Below, one piece after another: positions 16,217 to 26,482 of a stretch of 64,000 bases of DNA. This DNA is from an uncultured Erysipelotrichaceae bacterium (lineage in GTDB: Bacteria > Bacillota_I > Bacilli_A > Erysipelotrichales > Erysipelotrichaceae), in contig CALVBC010000025.1 of the NCBI GenBank assembly GCA_944325685.1, positions 1 through 64,000 of the forward strand, given 5' to 3'. Numbering within the stretch: the stretch's first letter is position 1; every line of letters starts with the position of its first letter. The notes under the pieces were generated by a model, which worked only from the letters and a program-made list of their open reading frames with translations, did not search any database and was not told the origin of the DNA. The translations under genes and the position numbers were made by a program.

Positions 16217-17332
16217 ATGGAATTTCAGATCTCAACTTCAATTCTCGCTAGTGCGCTCAATACTGTCTCTAAGGCTATCTCATCAACTGCACCGATACCT
16301 GCTCTTAGTGGTGTCAAGTTCGATATATATGATGATCGGATCGAATTAACTGGTTCAGATTCAGATATCTCGATCTTAAAGACTTTATATACCAAAGATG
16401 AAGAAAATAAACTTGAGATCATCGAAACTGGTAGTATCGTCTTAGATGCTCGCTATATCAATGAGATCGTCAAAAGGATGGATAGTAATATCGTCAAATT
16501 CGAATTAGTCGATGGTACATTCATCAAAATATCAGGTAATAGCGCTGAATTTAAGATCAATGGGATCAGAGCTAATGATTATCTAACGATCGATTTTGAT
16601 ATCACGACTGAAAAAAATAAGATGAGTGTCTCAACTTTTGAAAAGATCGTTAGACAGACGACGTTTGCTTGTTCGGATAAGGAAACTAAGCCAGCTTTGA
16701 TGGGTGTTAATTTTAAAGCGAGTGGTAATGTCTTGACCTGTAATGCCACTAATTCTTTTAGACTAGCAACTAAAAAGATCATCTTAGATAAAGCACTCAA
16801 CTTTGATATCACGATCCCAGCGAGGACCTTATTAAGCGTCTCATCGATATTAAGTGATAACCTCGAATTTGAGATGGCTATCGATATGACTAAGGTATCC
16901 TTCATCTTCGATGACACGATCGTAAGAGGTAGACTTATCGATGATATCTACCCTGATGTATCAAGGCTCATCCCACCGGCTTATTCCTATACTCTAGAGA
17001 TAAATAGAAGGGAACTACTTGATGCAGTCGATAGGACAAGCTTCATCAAATCAGAAGGTAAGAATGTCGTCAAGATGACGATCGATAGTGATCATATCGA
17101 TATCTCATCATCATCACAAGAGATCGGCTCATCACACGAAACGATCGATGTCATATCCTTCAAAGGTGATACATTGACGATCTCATGCAGTGGTAAATAT
17201 CTATATGACGCTTTAAGGACCATCGATTCTGATATCGTCATCCTATCCTTCAGTGGTGAATTAAAACCGATCGTCATCAATGGTAAGGATGATGAATCAC
17301 TGATCCAATTGATATCACCGATCAGAAGTTAG
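16217..17332 (+). CDS. dnaN: DNA polymerase III beta sliding clamp
   Basis: A 371-residue ring-forming clamp that tethers the replicative polymerase. The three repeated clamp domains are recognisable: start MEFQISTSILASALNTVSKAI, middle part VRQTTFACSDKETKPALMGV, and C-terminal PIVINGKDDESLIQLISPIR. Length and gene order dnaA-dnaN are normal. AAAAGGAGG lies eight bases before the ATG. A terminator follows, separating it from yaaA-recF. Confidence 0.97.
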   Translation: MEFQISTSILASALNTVSKAISSTAPIPALSGVKFDIYDDRIELTGSDSDISILKTLYTKDEENKLEIIETGSIVLDARYINEIVKRMDSNIVKFELVDGTFIKISGNSAEFKINGIRANDYLTIDFDITTEKNKMSVSTFEKIVRQTTFACSDKETKPALMGVNFKASGNVLTCNATNSFRLATKKIILDKALNFDITIPARTLLSVSSILSDNLEFEMAIDMTKVSFIFDDTIVRGRLIDDIYPDVSRLIPPAYSYTLEINRRELLDAVDRTSFIKSEGKNVVKMTIDSDHIDISSSSQEIGSSHETIDVISFKGDTLTISCSGKYLYDALRTIDSDIVILSFSGELKPIVINGKDDESLIQLISPIRS

Positions 17333-17356
17333 TAATAAGATCATCATTTTAGACAC

Positions 17357-17403
17357 AAGATCGCTTATAAGCCCCTTTTTAGGCAAAATAAGCGATCTTT
17401 TAT
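17357..17403 (+). terminator. Terminator after dnaN
   Basis: AAGATCGCTTA (17357-17367) pairs with TAAGCGATCTT (17389-17399), followed by TTTTATAAT. This is a long 11-bp stem. Confidence 0.9.
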
Positions 17404-17469
17404 AATATAAGTATCCCACTATTACTGTATAGATCGTGCGTTTTATGGTATAATATCTTCGATAATATT

Positions 17470-17694
17470 ATGGAAAGAGAAAGAGTTGTTATTAAGGAAA
17501 GCTATATAACATTGAGCCAATTATTAAAGGCTGTCGATATTATCGCCACTGGTGGTGAAGCCAAGTGGTTTTTAATGGAGAATGATGTCTTTTTAAATGG
17601 CGAAAGAGAGACGAGAAGAGGTAAGAAACTATATCCTGGTGATATCATCGAAGTCGATGGTAAAGGATATGAGGTCACTGATGAAGATAGATAA
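17470..17694 (+). CDS. yaaA: S4-domain RNA-binding protein YaaA
   Basis: A 74-residue S4-like protein of the YaaA/RlbA type that regularly precedes recF in Firmicutes. The S4 core is visible: TLSQLLKAVDIIATGGEAKW, then VFLNGERETRRGKKLYPGDIIEV. No Shine-Dalgarno is seen. TATAAT at 17449-17454 leaves a leader of roughly eight bases. The 3' end overlaps recF by 14 bases. Confidence 0.92.
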   Translation: MERERVVIKESYITLSQLLKAVDIIATGGEAKWFLMENDVFLNGERETRRGKKLYPGDIIEVDGKGYEVTDEDR

Positions 17695-18745
17695 TATCGA
17701 TCTGACTAATTTTCGTAACTACAAAAGGACCAACCTCAAGTTATATCCTTCCAAGAATATTATCATCGGTAATAACGGTACTGGTAAGACCAATATCTTA
17801 GAAAGTATCTACTTAGTGGCAAATACACGCTCTTTTAGGGCGAATGACGATAGTGAGATGATCTTAAAGGGAGAAGAGAGCTCTAGGGTCATCATAAATA
17901 CTGAAGGTCATGACTATAAAGTGATCATAACTAAAAACGGCAAAAACCTCTTTATTGATAATACCAATATCAAAAAAGCCAGTGACTTTATCGGTCATAT
18001 CAATGCGGTGTTATTTAAACCGGATGACCTTGAACTATTTAGTCATGGACCAAGATATAGAAGAAAGACCATCGATCTTGAACTTAGTAAGATATCAAAA
18101 GAATACTTAAATGCGATCCTTACATATAATAAGCTCATCAAAGATAAAAATGCGCTATTAAAGGAAAATGTCATCGATGATATCTATTTAAATACTCTAG
18201 AAGATAGGATGATAAAACCGATATCGGTGATCATAAAAGAAAGGGAATTATTAATTGATCACCTTGATCATAATATCAAAGAATACTATGCCAAACTCAG
18301 TGGTCATCATGAAGATATCAAGATCGAATATAAGAAATGTTCAGAAGCAGATTATGATAGTATCAAGAAGATGATCAATGATAATCATCGTCGTGATCTC
18401 TTTTATCACTATGCAGTAACTGGTCCACATAAGGATGACTATATCTTCTATTTCAATGGCTCAGAAGTGATCAATTATGCATCACAAGGTCAAAAACGCT
18501 TATTGATGCTTAGTTTTAAACTCAGTATCGTCGACTATATCATCAAAAGGACTGATGAAAGACCGATCTTATTATTAGATGATATCTTATCAGAATTAGA
18601 TATCGATAATAAACGACGGTTATTATCGATATTACCTAACAATATCCAAACGATCATCACTGCGACTGATATCAAAGATATCGACCTAAAGGAAGATCAT
18701 CGTTTGTTTAAATTAGAAAGAAGGAGGAACGAGAATGGTCAATGA
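17681..18745 (+). CDS. recF: DNA replication/repair protein RecF
   Basis: A 354-residue SMC-like ATPase that loads RecA at gaps. The typical start is [19 protein letters not shown]. Walker A is [11 protein letters not shown], the signature stretch is [16 protein letters not shown], and Walker B is [12 protein letters not shown] use the ATG at 17681 (GAGGT six bases upstream) rather than earlier in-frame codons inside yaaA. It overlaps yaaA upstream and gyrB by 11 bases downstream, so the block is translationally coupled. Confidence 0.96.
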   Translation: MKIDNIDLTNFRNYKRTNLKLYPSKNIIIGNNGTGKTNILESIYLVANTRSFRANDDSEMILKGEESSRVIINTEGHDYKVIITKNGKNLFIDNTNIKKASDFIGHINAVLFKPDDLELFSHGPRYRRKTIDLELSKISKEYLNAILTYNKLIKDKNALLKENVIDDIYLNTLEDRMIKPISVIIKERELLIDHLDHNIKEYYAKLSGHHEDIKIEYKKCSEADYDSIKKMINDNHRRDLFYHYAVTGPHKDDYIFYFNGSEVINYASQGQKRLLMLSFKLSIVDYIIKRTDERPILLLDDILSELDIDNKRRLLSILPNNIQTIITATDIKDIDLKEDHRLFKLERRRNENGQ

Positions 18746-20663
18746 GAAGAATGCCCACTATACCGATTCTGATATCCAGGTCTTAGAAGGTTTAGAAGCT
18801 GTTAGAGTAAGACCGGGTATGTATATCGGTTCTACATCAGAAAAAGGGTTACACCATTTAGTATGGGAGATCGTCGATAACTCGATCGATGAGGCTTTAG
18901 CTGGTTATGCAACAACGATCAATGTCAACGTCGACAAGGAAGGTGTCGTGACCGTTCGTGACGATGGTCGTGGTATGCCGGTGGGTATCCATGAAAAGAC
19001 TGGCGTCTCTACTGTTGAGACGATCTTTACGGTATTGCATGCCGGTGGTAAATTTGGCGGTGGTGCTTATAAGGTATCTGGTGGTCTTCATGGTGTCGGT
19101 GCATCAGTCGTCAACGCCTTGAGTGAATGGCTAGAAGTAAGGGTCTATTTAGGTGGAGAGATCCACTATATCCGCTTTGAAAATGGTGGTCATACTAAAG
19201 AACCACTTAAAGTGATCGGTACATGTCCAAAAGAAGTCACTGGCTCAGAAGTGCGTTTTAAGGCTGATCCAGAGATTTTTAAAGAAGGTACAGATTATGA
19301 TTATCAGACCCTTTATGAGCGTTTTCGTCAGCTCGCCTTTTTGAATAAAGGGATCAAGATCGTCTACACTTTTGAAGATAAAGATGGTGAAAAGAAGGAA
19401 CATACCTTCCTTTATACCGGTGGTCTAAAGGAATATGTCCACTTCTTAAATCGCAATAAAAACGTCCTACATCAAGATATGATCTACGTCGATGAACTTG
19501 ATAAAGATACCAATATCACTGTTGAAGTAGCGATGCAATATAACGACTCTTATGTCGCAAACATCTATTCCTTCTGCAACAATATCAACACCGTTGAAGG
19601 TGGTACACATGAAGAAGGTTTTAGACTAGCTTTAAATAGGGTCATCAACAAATACGCTAAAGACAATAAATTCTTAAAGGATAGTGATGAAAATTTCCAG
19701 ACCGATGACTTAAAAGAAGGGTTAACGGCTGTCATCTCGATCAAACATCCTAACCCACAATACGAAGGACAGACTAAAGGTAAACTAGGTAACAGTGAAG
19801 TCAGAAAGGTCGTCTCTAATATCTTAGGTGAAGGGATTGAGAGATTCTTATTAGAACACCCACAAGAAGCTAAGCAGATCATTGAAAAGGCACAACTCGC
19901 ATCAAAAGCTAGGATCGCCGCTAGAAAAGCGCGAGAAGCGACGAGAAAAGACCCACTAGATGTCGGTTCATCATTGCCGGGGAAATTAGCTGATTGTTCA
20001 TCTAAAGATCCAACGATCTCTGAGATCTACATTGTCGAGGGTAACTCCGCTGGTGGTAGTGCTAAGATGGGAAGAAATTCAACTTTCCAAGCTGTCTTGC
20101 CTTTAAGGGGTAAGATCTTGAATGTTGAAAAGGCAAGGATCGATCGGATCTTCGATAATGCGGAGATCAGATCGATGATCACCGCCTTTGGCTGTGGTGT
20201 TGGTGATGATATCGATATCAATAAACTAAGATATCACAAGATCGTCATCATGACTGATGCGGATGTCGATGGTGCTCATATCTGTACACTGATGTTGACA
20301 TTCTTATTCAGGTTCTTAAGACCAGTCATCGAAGGTGGCTATGTCTATATCGCGATGCCACCACTATTCAAGGTGCAAAAGGGCAATGCGGTCAGATATG
20401 CCTATTCTGATGAAGAATGTGAAGAATATAAAAAGGAATTCGTTACCAACTTCAAGATCCAAAGGTATAAGGGTCTTGGTGAGATGGATCCGGAACAACT
20501 TTGGGAAACGACCCTTGATCCTAAAGTCAGGACTTTAAAACGGGTAACGATCGAAGATGCGATGGAAGCTGATGAAGCCTTCAGCATGCTGATGGGTGAA
20601 GAAGTAGAACCAAGACGCAATTTCATCGTTGAGAATGCGCACTTTGCGACATTGGATATCTAG
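18735..20663 (+). CDS. gyrB: DNA gyrase subunit B
   Basis: A 642-residue GHKL ATPase subunit of gyrase. The features are [19 protein letters not shown] and [15 protein letters not shown] in the ATPase, Toprim marks [13 protein letters not shown] and DADVDGAHI, and the tail [24 protein letters not shown] precedes the ATG within recF. gyrA follows nine bases later. Only this one type II topoisomerase pair is in the window. Confidence 0.98.
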   Translation: MVNEKNAHYTDSDIQVLEGLEAVRVRPGMYIGSTSEKGLHHLVWEIVDNSIDEALAGYATTINVNVDKEGVVTVRDDGRGMPVGIHEKTGVSTVETIFTVLHAGGKFGGGAYKVSGGLHGVGASVVNALSEWLEVRVYLGGEIHYIRFENGGHTKEPLKVIGTCPKEVTGSEVRFKADPEIFKEGTDYDYQTLYERFRQLAFLNKGIKIVYTFEDKDGEKKEHTFLYTGGLKEYVHFLNRNKNVLHQDMIYVDELDKDTNITVEVAMQYNDSYVANIYSFCNNINTVEGGTHEEGFRLALNRVINKYAKDNKFLKDSDENFQTDDLKEGLTAVISIKHPNPQYEGQTKGKLGNSEVRKVVSNILGEGIERFLLEHPQEAKQIIEKAQLASKARIAARKAREATRKDPLDVGSSLPGKLADCSSKDPTISEIYIVEGNSAGGSAKMGRNSTFQAVLPLRGKILNVEKARIDRIFDNAEIRSMITAFGCGVGDDIDINKLRYHKIVIMTDADVDGAHICTLMLTFLFRFLRPVIEGGYVYIAMPPLFKVQKGNAVRYAYSDEECEEYKKEFVTNFKIQRYKGLGEMDPEQLWETTLDPKVRTLKRVTIEDAMEADEAFSMLMGEEVEPRRNFIVENAHFATLDI

Positions 20664-20671
20664 GAGGTATT

Positions 20672-23158
20672 ATGGCAGATAATAACTATGTAGATGATAA
20701 TAGCTATATCGAGAATTTCAATCACGGTAAGATCGAAGAGGTCAGTATCGCCAAAGAGATCCGTAAAGACTTCTTAGACTATTCGATGTCCGTCATCGTA
20801 TCAAGGGCTTTGCCTGATGTGCGTGATGGTTTAAAGCCTGTCCATAGACGTATCTTATATGATATGTATGATCTTGGTATCACCAGTGATAAACCACATA
20901 AGAAATCAGCGCGTATTGTCGGTGACGTCTTAGGTCGTTTCCACCCACATGGTGATTCAGCGGTCTATGAATCGATGGTCAGGATGGCACAGACCTTCTC
21001 ATATCGTTATCCACTAGTCGACGGTCATGGTAACTTTGGTAGCCTTGATGGTGATGAAGCGGCAGCGATGCGTTATACCGAAGCGCGTATGAGTAAGATC
21101 GCTGCTGAACTATTGCGTGATATCCAAAAAGATACTGTTGATTTCAGTGATAACTACGATGCCGAAGAAAAAGAACCGGATGTCTTACCAAGTAAGTTCC
21201 CTAATCTTTTAGTCAATGGTTCAATGGGTATCGCTGTTGGTATGGCTACTAATATGCCACCACACAACCTAACAGAAGCGATCAATGCGACGATCGCGAT
21301 GATCGATGATCCTGAAATAACAGTTGATGAACTTATCAATAACTATATCAGTGGTCCAGATTTTCCAACTGGTGCTTATATCGTTGGTCGATCTAGTATC
21401 AGAAAAGCATATGAAACCGGAAGAGGAACGATCGTTTGTCGTTCAAAGATCGATGTCCAAGAACATAAAGATGGTCGTAAGACCCTGATCGTCAAAGAGA
21501 TCCCGTATCAGATCAATAAGGCTAATCTTGTTTCTAAGATCGCTGAGCTTGTCAAAGACAAGCAGATCGAAGGTATCGCCCATCTATCTGATGAATCAAA
21601 CAAAGATGGGATCAGGATCGTCATCGGTGTCAAAAAAGATGTTCAAGTCGATGTCTTGATCAATCAACTATATCGTTTGACCCCACTTCAATCATCTTTC
21701 AATGTCAACAACGTCGTTCTAGTTAAAAATAAACCAGTCTTATTAGGTCTTAAAGGATTGATCCAAGAGTATATCGATCATGAGATCGATGTGATCGAAA
21801 GAAGGACACGTTATGACCTTAAGAAAGCGCAAGAAAGATGTCATATCTTAGAAGGTCTAAAGATCGCCATCGATAATATCGATGAGATCGTCAATACGAT
21901 CAAGACTTCTAAGGATAATGCGGATGCGATGCATAATCTCATGGATCGCTTTGGTCTCGATGAAGTCCAGGCAAGGGCGATCTTAGAGATGCAACTAAGG
22001 AGGCTTACTGGTCTAGAACGCGATAAGATCCTCGATGAGATAAGACAACTGACTGCGGCGATCAACGATTATAAGGATATCCTCGCTAATCACAGTCGTG
22101 TCCTTGAGATCATCAAGACAGAACTAACTGAGATCAGAGACAAATACGGTGATAAGCGGATGACAGAGATCATCGATGGTGATGTGGATGTTGAAGATGA
22201 AGATCTCATCCCGGTTGAAGATATCATCATATCTATGACCAATAACGGCTACATCAAACGTCAACCGATCGATACCTATAGGACCCAAAATAGAGGTGGT
22301 CGCGGTATCAAGGGTATGGGACTAAATGAAGATGATGTCGCTTATCTCAATATCACAATGTCAACACATGATGACTTACTATTCTTCACTAATAAAGGTA
22401 AGGTCTATCGCACAAGAGGTTATCGGATCCCTGAGGCATCGAGGAATGCCAAAGGTCTACCTGTCATCAATCTTCTCAATATCGAAAAGGATGAAAAGGT
22501 CAAAGCCTTTATCAATATCCATAAGGATGATGTCGATGATAGTAAGTACTTATTCTTTGTCACAAGAGAAGGCTTGTGTAAGCGCGTATCGATCGAAGAA
22601 TTCAAGAATATCCGCCAAAACGGTAAGATCGCGATCAGCCTAAGGGAAGAGGATGAACTAGTATCGGTATTATTGACTGATGGTCACAATGAGATCATCA
22701 TTGGGGCATCAAATGGTAAAGCTGTCCGCTTCAAAGAAGATGATGTCAGAGCGATGGGAAGGACCGCTAGTGGTGTCAAAGCAATGAACACCGATGGCAG
22801 TGAGATCATCGGAGCATGTACGGATAAAGATGGTGAATATATCCTTGTCGTATCATCGAATGGTTATGGTAAGAAATCCCATATCGAAGATTACCGTTTG
22901 ACCAACCGTGGTACAAAGGGCGTCAAGACGATCAATCTATCTGAGACGATCGGTGATCTTGTCAGCTTAAAGGCTGTTCATGGTGATGAGGATTGTATGA
23001 TCATGACTAATGATGGCATTATCATTAGGATCAGCTTGTCCAATGTATCAACTCTATCACGCAATACTAAAGGTGTTAGGATGATCAAACCACAAGCTGG
23101 TACGGTCGTCAGTGAAGTAACGATCATCGATAAAATGGAGGAAGAGGAGGCTGAATAA
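20672..23158 (+). CDS. gyrA: DNA gyrase subunit A
   Basis: An 828-residue breakage-reunion subunit. [20 protein letters not shown] is the N-terminal signature. The quinolone-determining region [17 protein letters not shown] has the wild-type Ser and an acidic Glu at the usual positions. The active-site Tyr lies in the [10 protein letters not shown] segment, and the GyrA box of the C-terminal wrapping domain is [17 protein letters not shown] is seven bases upstream. The last codons and stop lie in a 10-bp hairpin. Confidence 0.98.
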   Translation: MADNNYVDDNSYIENFNHGKIEEVSIAKEIRKDFLDYSMSVIVSRALPDVRDGLKPVHRRILYDMYDLGITSDKPHKKSARIVGDVLGRFHPHGDSAVYESMVRMAQTFSYRYPLVDGHGNFGSLDGDEAAAMRYTEARMSKIAAELLRDIQKDTVDFSDNYDAEEKEPDVLPSKFPNLLVNGSMGIAVGMATNMPPHNLTEAINATIAMIDDPEITVDELINNYISGPDFPTGAYIVGRSSIRKAYETGRGTIVCRSKIDVQEHKDGRKTLIVKEIPYQINKANLVSKIAELVKDKQIEGIAHLSDESNKDGIRIVIGVKKDVQVDVLINQLYRLTPLQSSFNVNNVVLVKNKPVLLGLKGLIQEYIDHEIDVIERRTRYDLKKAQERCHILEGLKIAIDNIDEIVNTIKTSKDNADAMHNLMDRFGLDEVQARAILEMQLRRLTGLERDKILDEIRQLTAAINDYKDILANHSRVLEIIKTELTEIRDKYGDKRMTEIIDGDVDVEDEDLIPVEDIIISMTNNGYIKRQPIDTYRTQNRGGRGIKGMGLNEDDVAYLNITMSTHDDLLFFTNKGKVYRTRGYRIPEASRNAKGLPVINLLNIEKDEKVKAFINIHKDDVDDSKYLFFVTREGLCKRVSIEEFKNIRQNGKIAISLREEDELVSVLLTDGHNEIIIGASNGKAVRFKEDDVRAMGRTASGVKAMNTDGSEIIGACTDKDGEYILVVSSNGYGKKSHIEDYRLTNRGTKGVKTINLSETIGDLVSLKAVHGDEDCMIMTNDGIIIRISLSNVSTLSRNTKGVRMIKPQAGTVVSEVTIIDKMEEEEAE

Positions 23159-23167
23159 GCCTCCTCT
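23143..23167 (+). promoter_or_regulatory. Hairpin across the gyrA stop codon
   Basis: AGAGGAGGCT (23143-23152) pairs perfectly with AGCCTCCTCT (23158-23167) around GAATA. There is no T-run, so it is not a terminator. It ends one base before the next gene's first possible ATG and contains the only AGGAGG nearby, so it could control reinitiation or mRNA decay between gyrA and the acetyltransferase. Confidence 0.6.
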
Positions 23168-23173
23168 ATGCAT

Positions 23174-23632
23174 ATGATAAGAAAAGCAGAACTAAAAGAC
23201 TTTGATACCATCAAACACTTTGAAGATGAATTATTAAAGATCCATCGTCTAAATCGACCTGATATCTTCACTAATGGTGATCCATTACCCTATGGATCAT
23301 ATCAAAAGAAGATACAAGATGATCGTTTCATCTACTTGGTATATGAGAAAGATAATGAAGTCATCGGTTATATCACGGCATCCTACTTTGAATATCGAAA
23401 TGAACTACTCAAGCCATTAAAAGGTTTTCATATCAATGAGATCTATGTCGAAGAAGATATGCGTCACAAGGGTATTGGTCATAAATTGATCAAAACACTA
23501 GAAGATATGATCAAAGAAAATGGTATTGATCGACTAGAATTATCGGTCTGGGCTTTTAATGCTGAAGCGATCAAATTCTATGACCATATCGGCTTTTCGA
23601 TCAAAAACTACGCTTTAGAGAAGAAGATATAG
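23174..23632 (+). CDS. GNAT-family N-acetyltransferase
   Basis: About 152 residues. The GNAT acetyl-CoA loop is visible as EDMRHKGIGHKLI (R/Q-x-x-G-x-G/A). Before it comes the hydrophobic beta strand HINEIYV, and near the C-terminus comes LSVWAFNAEAIKFYDHIGF. The substrate is unknown. The ATG at 23174 (MIRKAEL, the usual GNAT opening) is more likely than 23168. Neither has a free Shine-Dalgarno; the only purine-rich element is locked in the hairpin that spans the gyrA stop. Confidence 0.85.
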   Translation: MIRKAELKDFDTIKHFEDELLKIHRLNRPDIFTNGDPLPYGSYQKKIQDDRFIYLVYEKDNEVIGYITASYFEYRNELLKPLKGFHINEIYVEEDMRHKGIGHKLIKTLEDMIKENGIDRLELSVWAFNAEAIKFYDHIGFSIKNYALEKKI

Positions 23633-23664
23633 TTGTCTTTTGGTGGTTATTACTTTAAAATACA

Positions 23665-23870
23665 GACGTGCAGATCGAAGGATAGTAAGTGATCGTTGGT
23701 CTTATAGAGAGATGATGGCTGGTGTAAATCATCAGAGCAAGTTCACTGAACCACTTTCGAGCATGACCTCATCAAAAAGGGTCACGGATCGTCCCGTTAT
23801 CGACTTAAGAAGTAAAAAAGGTGGCACCACGGTTAATATCGTCCTTTAAAAGGTGCTTTTTTATTTGGAG
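23665..23870 (+). promoter_or_regulatory. T-box riboswitch leader of serS
   Basis: The promoter is TTGTCT (23633-23638), 17 bases, TAAAAT (23656-23661). Stem I contains a 7-bp base helix (TCGAAGG/CTTTCGA), an AGTA loop-E element opposite GAACCA (23748-23753), and the distal loop GGCTGGTG. The T-box AGGTGGCACCACGG (23819-23832) has UGGC, which should pair with a tRNA having discriminator G, as tRNA-Ser does. A terminator stem GCACC/GGTGC and T-run (to 23863) precede the serS ribosome binding site. Uncharged tRNA would allow readthrough. The specifier triplet is not clearly a Ser codon by eye. Confidence 0.95.
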
Positions 23871-23875
23871 GTAAT

Positions 23876-25156
23876 ATGATCGATATCAATTTGATCCGAC
23901 AAGAACCAGAACTTGTCAAAGAAAACATTCGTAAAAAATTCCAAGATGAGAAATTAGTCCTCGTCGATGAAGTCAAAGCATTTGATGAAGAGTATCGCAG
24001 CATCCGCAAAAAGGCAGATGACTTAAGGAGTGAAAGAAACAGAGCTTCTAAAAACATCGGTCTTTTGATGCGCGAAGGCAAAAAAGAAGAAGCAGAAGCG
24101 ACTAAAGCCAAAGTATCTTCGATCGGCAGTGAGATCGAAGCGATCGAAAAGAAAGAGACTGAGCTTGAATCGGAGATCAACAAGCGTATGATGGTCATCC
24201 CTAATATCATCGATCCATCAGTACCGATCGGTAAGGATGACTCAGAAAATGTCGAGATCGAACAATTCGGCACCAAGAGAACTTTTGATTTTGAGATCCC
24301 ATATCATACAGAGATCATGGAAAAGTTAAATGGTATCGATCTTGATAGTGCAAGAAAGACCAGTGGTAATGGTTTCTATTATCTGACTGGTGATATCGCA
24401 AGACTACATAGTGCGATCCTATCCTATGCTCGTGACTTTATGATCGATCGTGGCTTTACCTATGTCATCCCACCGTATATGATCCATGGTGATGTCGTCA
24501 AAGGTGTCATGTCTTTCAAAGAGATGGAAAACATGATGTATAAGATCGAAGGGGAAGATCTCTATTTGATCGGTACATCAGAACACTCAATGATCGGTCG
24601 TTTTATCGATACGATAATCAAAGAGGATGAATTACCATATCGTTTAACTTCTTATTCACCATGTTTCCGTAAAGAAGTCGGTGCTCATGGTATCGAAGAG
24701 CGTGGTGTATATCGTGTCCATCAATTTGAAAAACAGGAGATGATCGTTGTCTGCCGACCAGAAGAGTCGATGAAATACTACGACACCCTATGGAAGAACT
24801 CTGTTGATTTCTTCTTGAGTTTGGATATCCCAGTTAGGACTTTAGAGTGCTGCAGTGGTGATCTAGCTGATCTTAAGATCAAGTCGTGTGATGTTGAAGC
24901 GTGGTCACCAAGACAACAGAAATATGCAGAAGTATGTTCGTGTTCAAACTTAGGTGATGCGCAAGCTAGACGTCTCAAGATCCGTATCGAAGACAAGGAT
25001 GGTAAGAAGTACTTTGCCCATACACTAAACAATACCGTCGTCGCTCCACCAAGGATGCTGATCCCATTTATTGAAAACAACCTCAATCCAGATCTCTCAG
25101 TCAACATCCCTAAGGCCTTAAGACCTTACGTGGGTGGTAAAGAGATCATCAAATAG
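23876..25156 (+). CDS. serS: Seryl-tRNA synthetase
   Basis: A 426-residue class II synthetase. The N-terminal coiled-coil arm for tRNA-Ser (~residues 25-105) is rich in Lys/Glu heptads. The core has TSEHSMIGRF, FRKEVGAHGIEERGVYRVHQF (motif 2; also the serine-binding region) and HTLNNTVVAPPRMLIPFIEN (motif 3 area). GGAGG lies six bases before the ATG. It is expressed behind the T-box leader. Confidence 0.97.
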   Translation: MIDINLIRQEPELVKENIRKKFQDEKLVLVDEVKAFDEEYRSIRKKADDLRSERNRASKNIGLLMREGKKEEAEATKAKVSSIGSEIEAIEKKETELESEINKRMMVIPNIIDPSVPIGKDDSENVEIEQFGTKRTFDFEIPYHTEIMEKLNGIDLDSARKTSGNGFYYLTGDIARLHSAILSYARDFMIDRGFTYVIPPYMIHGDVVKGVMSFKEMENMMYKIEGEDLYLIGTSEHSMIGRFIDTIIKEDELPYRLTSYSPCFRKEVGAHGIEERGVYRVHQFEKQEMIVVCRPEESMKYYDTLWKNSVDFFLSLDIPVRTLECCSGDLADLKIKSCDVEAWSPRQQKYAEVCSCSNLGDAQARRLKIRIEDKDGKKYFAHTLNNTVVAPPRMLIPFIENNLNPDLSVNIPKALRPYVGGKEIIK

Positions 25157-25171
25157 TTATCCTTATGAATA

Positions 25172-25187
25172 TGTTCCACGTGTAACA
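25172..25187. other. parS-like centromere site (one mismatch)
   Basis: TGTTCCACGTGTAACA differs from the Bacillus-type parS consensus TGTTNCACGTGAAACA at one base. It lies 12 bases before a perfect copy and about 9-10 kb from oriC, as expected for ParB/Spo0J loading sites. Confidence 0.9.
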
Positions 25188-25199
25188 TCACCAACAATA

Positions 25200-25215
25200 T
25201 GTTCCACGTGAAACA
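25200..25215. other. parS centromere site (perfect)
   Basis: TGTTCCACGTGAAACA matches the parS consensus exactly. The paired sites are 28 bases centre to centre, just upstream of a HAD-phosphatase gene. The cognate ParA/ParB pair is at 37.4-39.0 kb. Confidence 0.97.
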
Positions 25216-25225
25216 TTGAGGAAAA

Positions 25226-25891
25226 ATGATGTTTAAAGCGGTGATATTTGATTTTAATGGCACATTATTCGATGATAGTGCTATCCACATCAAGATTTGG
25301 GAGAAACTCTATGATGAGATTACCGATCACAAAGGTGACTATAAAGAGTTTTCGAAAGATCTATTAGGTGCCCACAATAAGACTTTGATCGATAAGATGT
25401 ATCAAAGTGTTGGTAAGACCGTTACCGAAGAAGAAAATGATCGTCTATCTGAGCGTAAGGAAGCCATGTATCGGGAGTATTCTATTGATCATGATCTATG
25501 TCATCTGATCAAAGGCGCTGATGTGCTGATGGATGAGATCAAAGATCGCGGTCTTAAGATGAACTTATGCAGTGCATCGATCAAAGCCAATATTGATTTC
25601 TTCTTTAAAGAATTCCATGTCGATCATTGGTTTGATAAAGATCTTGTCGTCTACGATGATGGATCGATGCATGATAAGGTCATCATGTATCAAAAGGCAG
25701 CAACTAATATCGGTGTCGATATCAAAGATTGTCTGATCTTTGAAGATAGCGATTATGGGGCAGAATGTGCGATCAAGGCTGGCGCTAAAGTCATCTTAAT
25801 CGATCGTTTTAAAACCAAATCACTAAAAGATGGCATCATCCAGATCGTCTATGATTTCGATGAAGTCGATCGAAAATCATTATTTGCTTAG
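25226..25891 (+). CDS. HAD-family phosphatase (beta-phosphoglucomutase-like)
   Basis: A 221-residue subfamily IA HAD hydrolase. Motif I is VIFDFNGTLFDD, motif II is LCSASIKANIDFF, and motif III/IV is KDCLIFEDSDYGAECAIKAGAKVI. The motif I residue after the nucleophile is Phe-Asn rather than Leu/Met-Asp (D-F-N-G-T), so the acid/base Asp of typical phosphatases is replaced by Asn, a variation seen in some subfamilies. The substrate is unknown. Of two adjacent ATGs, the second (25229) is better spaced from GAGG. The parS pair lies directly upstream. Confidence 0.83.
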   Translation: MMFKAVIFDFNGTLFDDSAIHIKIWEKLYDEITDHKGDYKEFSKDLLGAHNKTLIDKMYQSVGKTVTEEENDRLSERKEAMYREYSIDHDLCHLIKGADVLMDEIKDRGLKMNLCSASIKANIDFFFKEFHVDHWFDKDLVVYDDGSMHDKVIMYQKAATNIGVDIKDCLIFEDSDYGAECAIKAGAKVILIDRFKTKSLKDGIIQIVYDFDEVDRKSLFA

Positions 25892-25919
25892 ATAGTAGAA
25901 ATATGTTATGATTTCTAGC

Positions 25920-25992
25920 GGTACAACAGCTATGATCTAATCTGGTCAGGTCCGGAAGGAAGCAGCCATACGACCCTCTAGTTGTGTGTACC
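25920..25992 (+). ncRNA. ffs: Signal recognition particle RNA, short bacterial (4.5S-like) form
   Basis: The apical domain signature GGTCAGGTCCGGAAGGAAGC is intact and sits in a single hairpin closed by GGTACAAC/GTGTGTACC. The RNA is about 75 nt, so it lacks the Alu domain of the long Bacillus scRNA. The promoter is TTGCTT (25884-25889), 17 bases, TATGAT (25907-25912). A T-run follows directly as terminator. tadA begins 13 bases later, so some readthrough is likely. Confidence 0.96.
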
Positions 25993-26005
25993 TTTTTATT
26001 TAGTT

Positions 26006-26458
26006 ATGGAAGATAAGTATTATATGGAACTAGCCCTCAAAGAAGCGAAGAGGGCATATGAAGAAGATGAAGTGCCAGTGGGTTGTGTCATCACTATAAA
26101 TGATGAAGTGATCGCTATGACGCACAATGAAAAAGAAAAGCGCCAAGATACGATCGCCCACGCTGAGATCTTAGCGATCAAAAAGGCTGAAGAGGTATTA
26201 AAGACCTGGCATTTAGAAGAGTGCACCCTATATGTCACTTTAGAACCGTGTATGATGTGTACAGGAGCGATCATCCACAGTCGTATCAAAAAGGTCGTCT
26301 ATGGTACAGAAGATCCTAAAGGGGGCGCTCTTGTCAGTAATATCCGCTTAAATGAGATCAAAGGGATCAATCACTATCCTGAGATAGTTGGTCCAGTAAA
26401 TAAGGAAGAGTGTAGTGCCATCCTCAAGGATTATTTCAAAGGCAAGCGTCACAAGTAA
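26006..26458 (+). CDS. tadA: tRNA adenosine(34) deaminase TadA
   Basis: A 150-residue zinc deaminase that converts A34 to inosine in tRNA-Arg(ACG). Catalytic HAEILAI (zinc His and Glu proton shuttle) and PCMMC (two zinc Cys) are present, with EVPVGCV near the N-terminus. Start at 26006; codons further upstream lie inside ffs. No Shine-Dalgarno is visible between the ffs T-run and the ATG, so translation initiation is unusual. Confidence 0.94.
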   Translation: MEDKYYMELALKEAKRAYEEDEVPVGCVITINDEVIAMTHNEKEKRQDTIAHAEILAIKKAEEVLKTWHLEECTLYVTLEPCMMCTGAIIHSRIKKVVYGTEDPKGGALVSNIRLNEIKGINHYPEIVGPVNKEECSAILKDYFKGKRHK

Positions 26459-26482
26459 GCTAGCTATGATATAATTGTCCAT

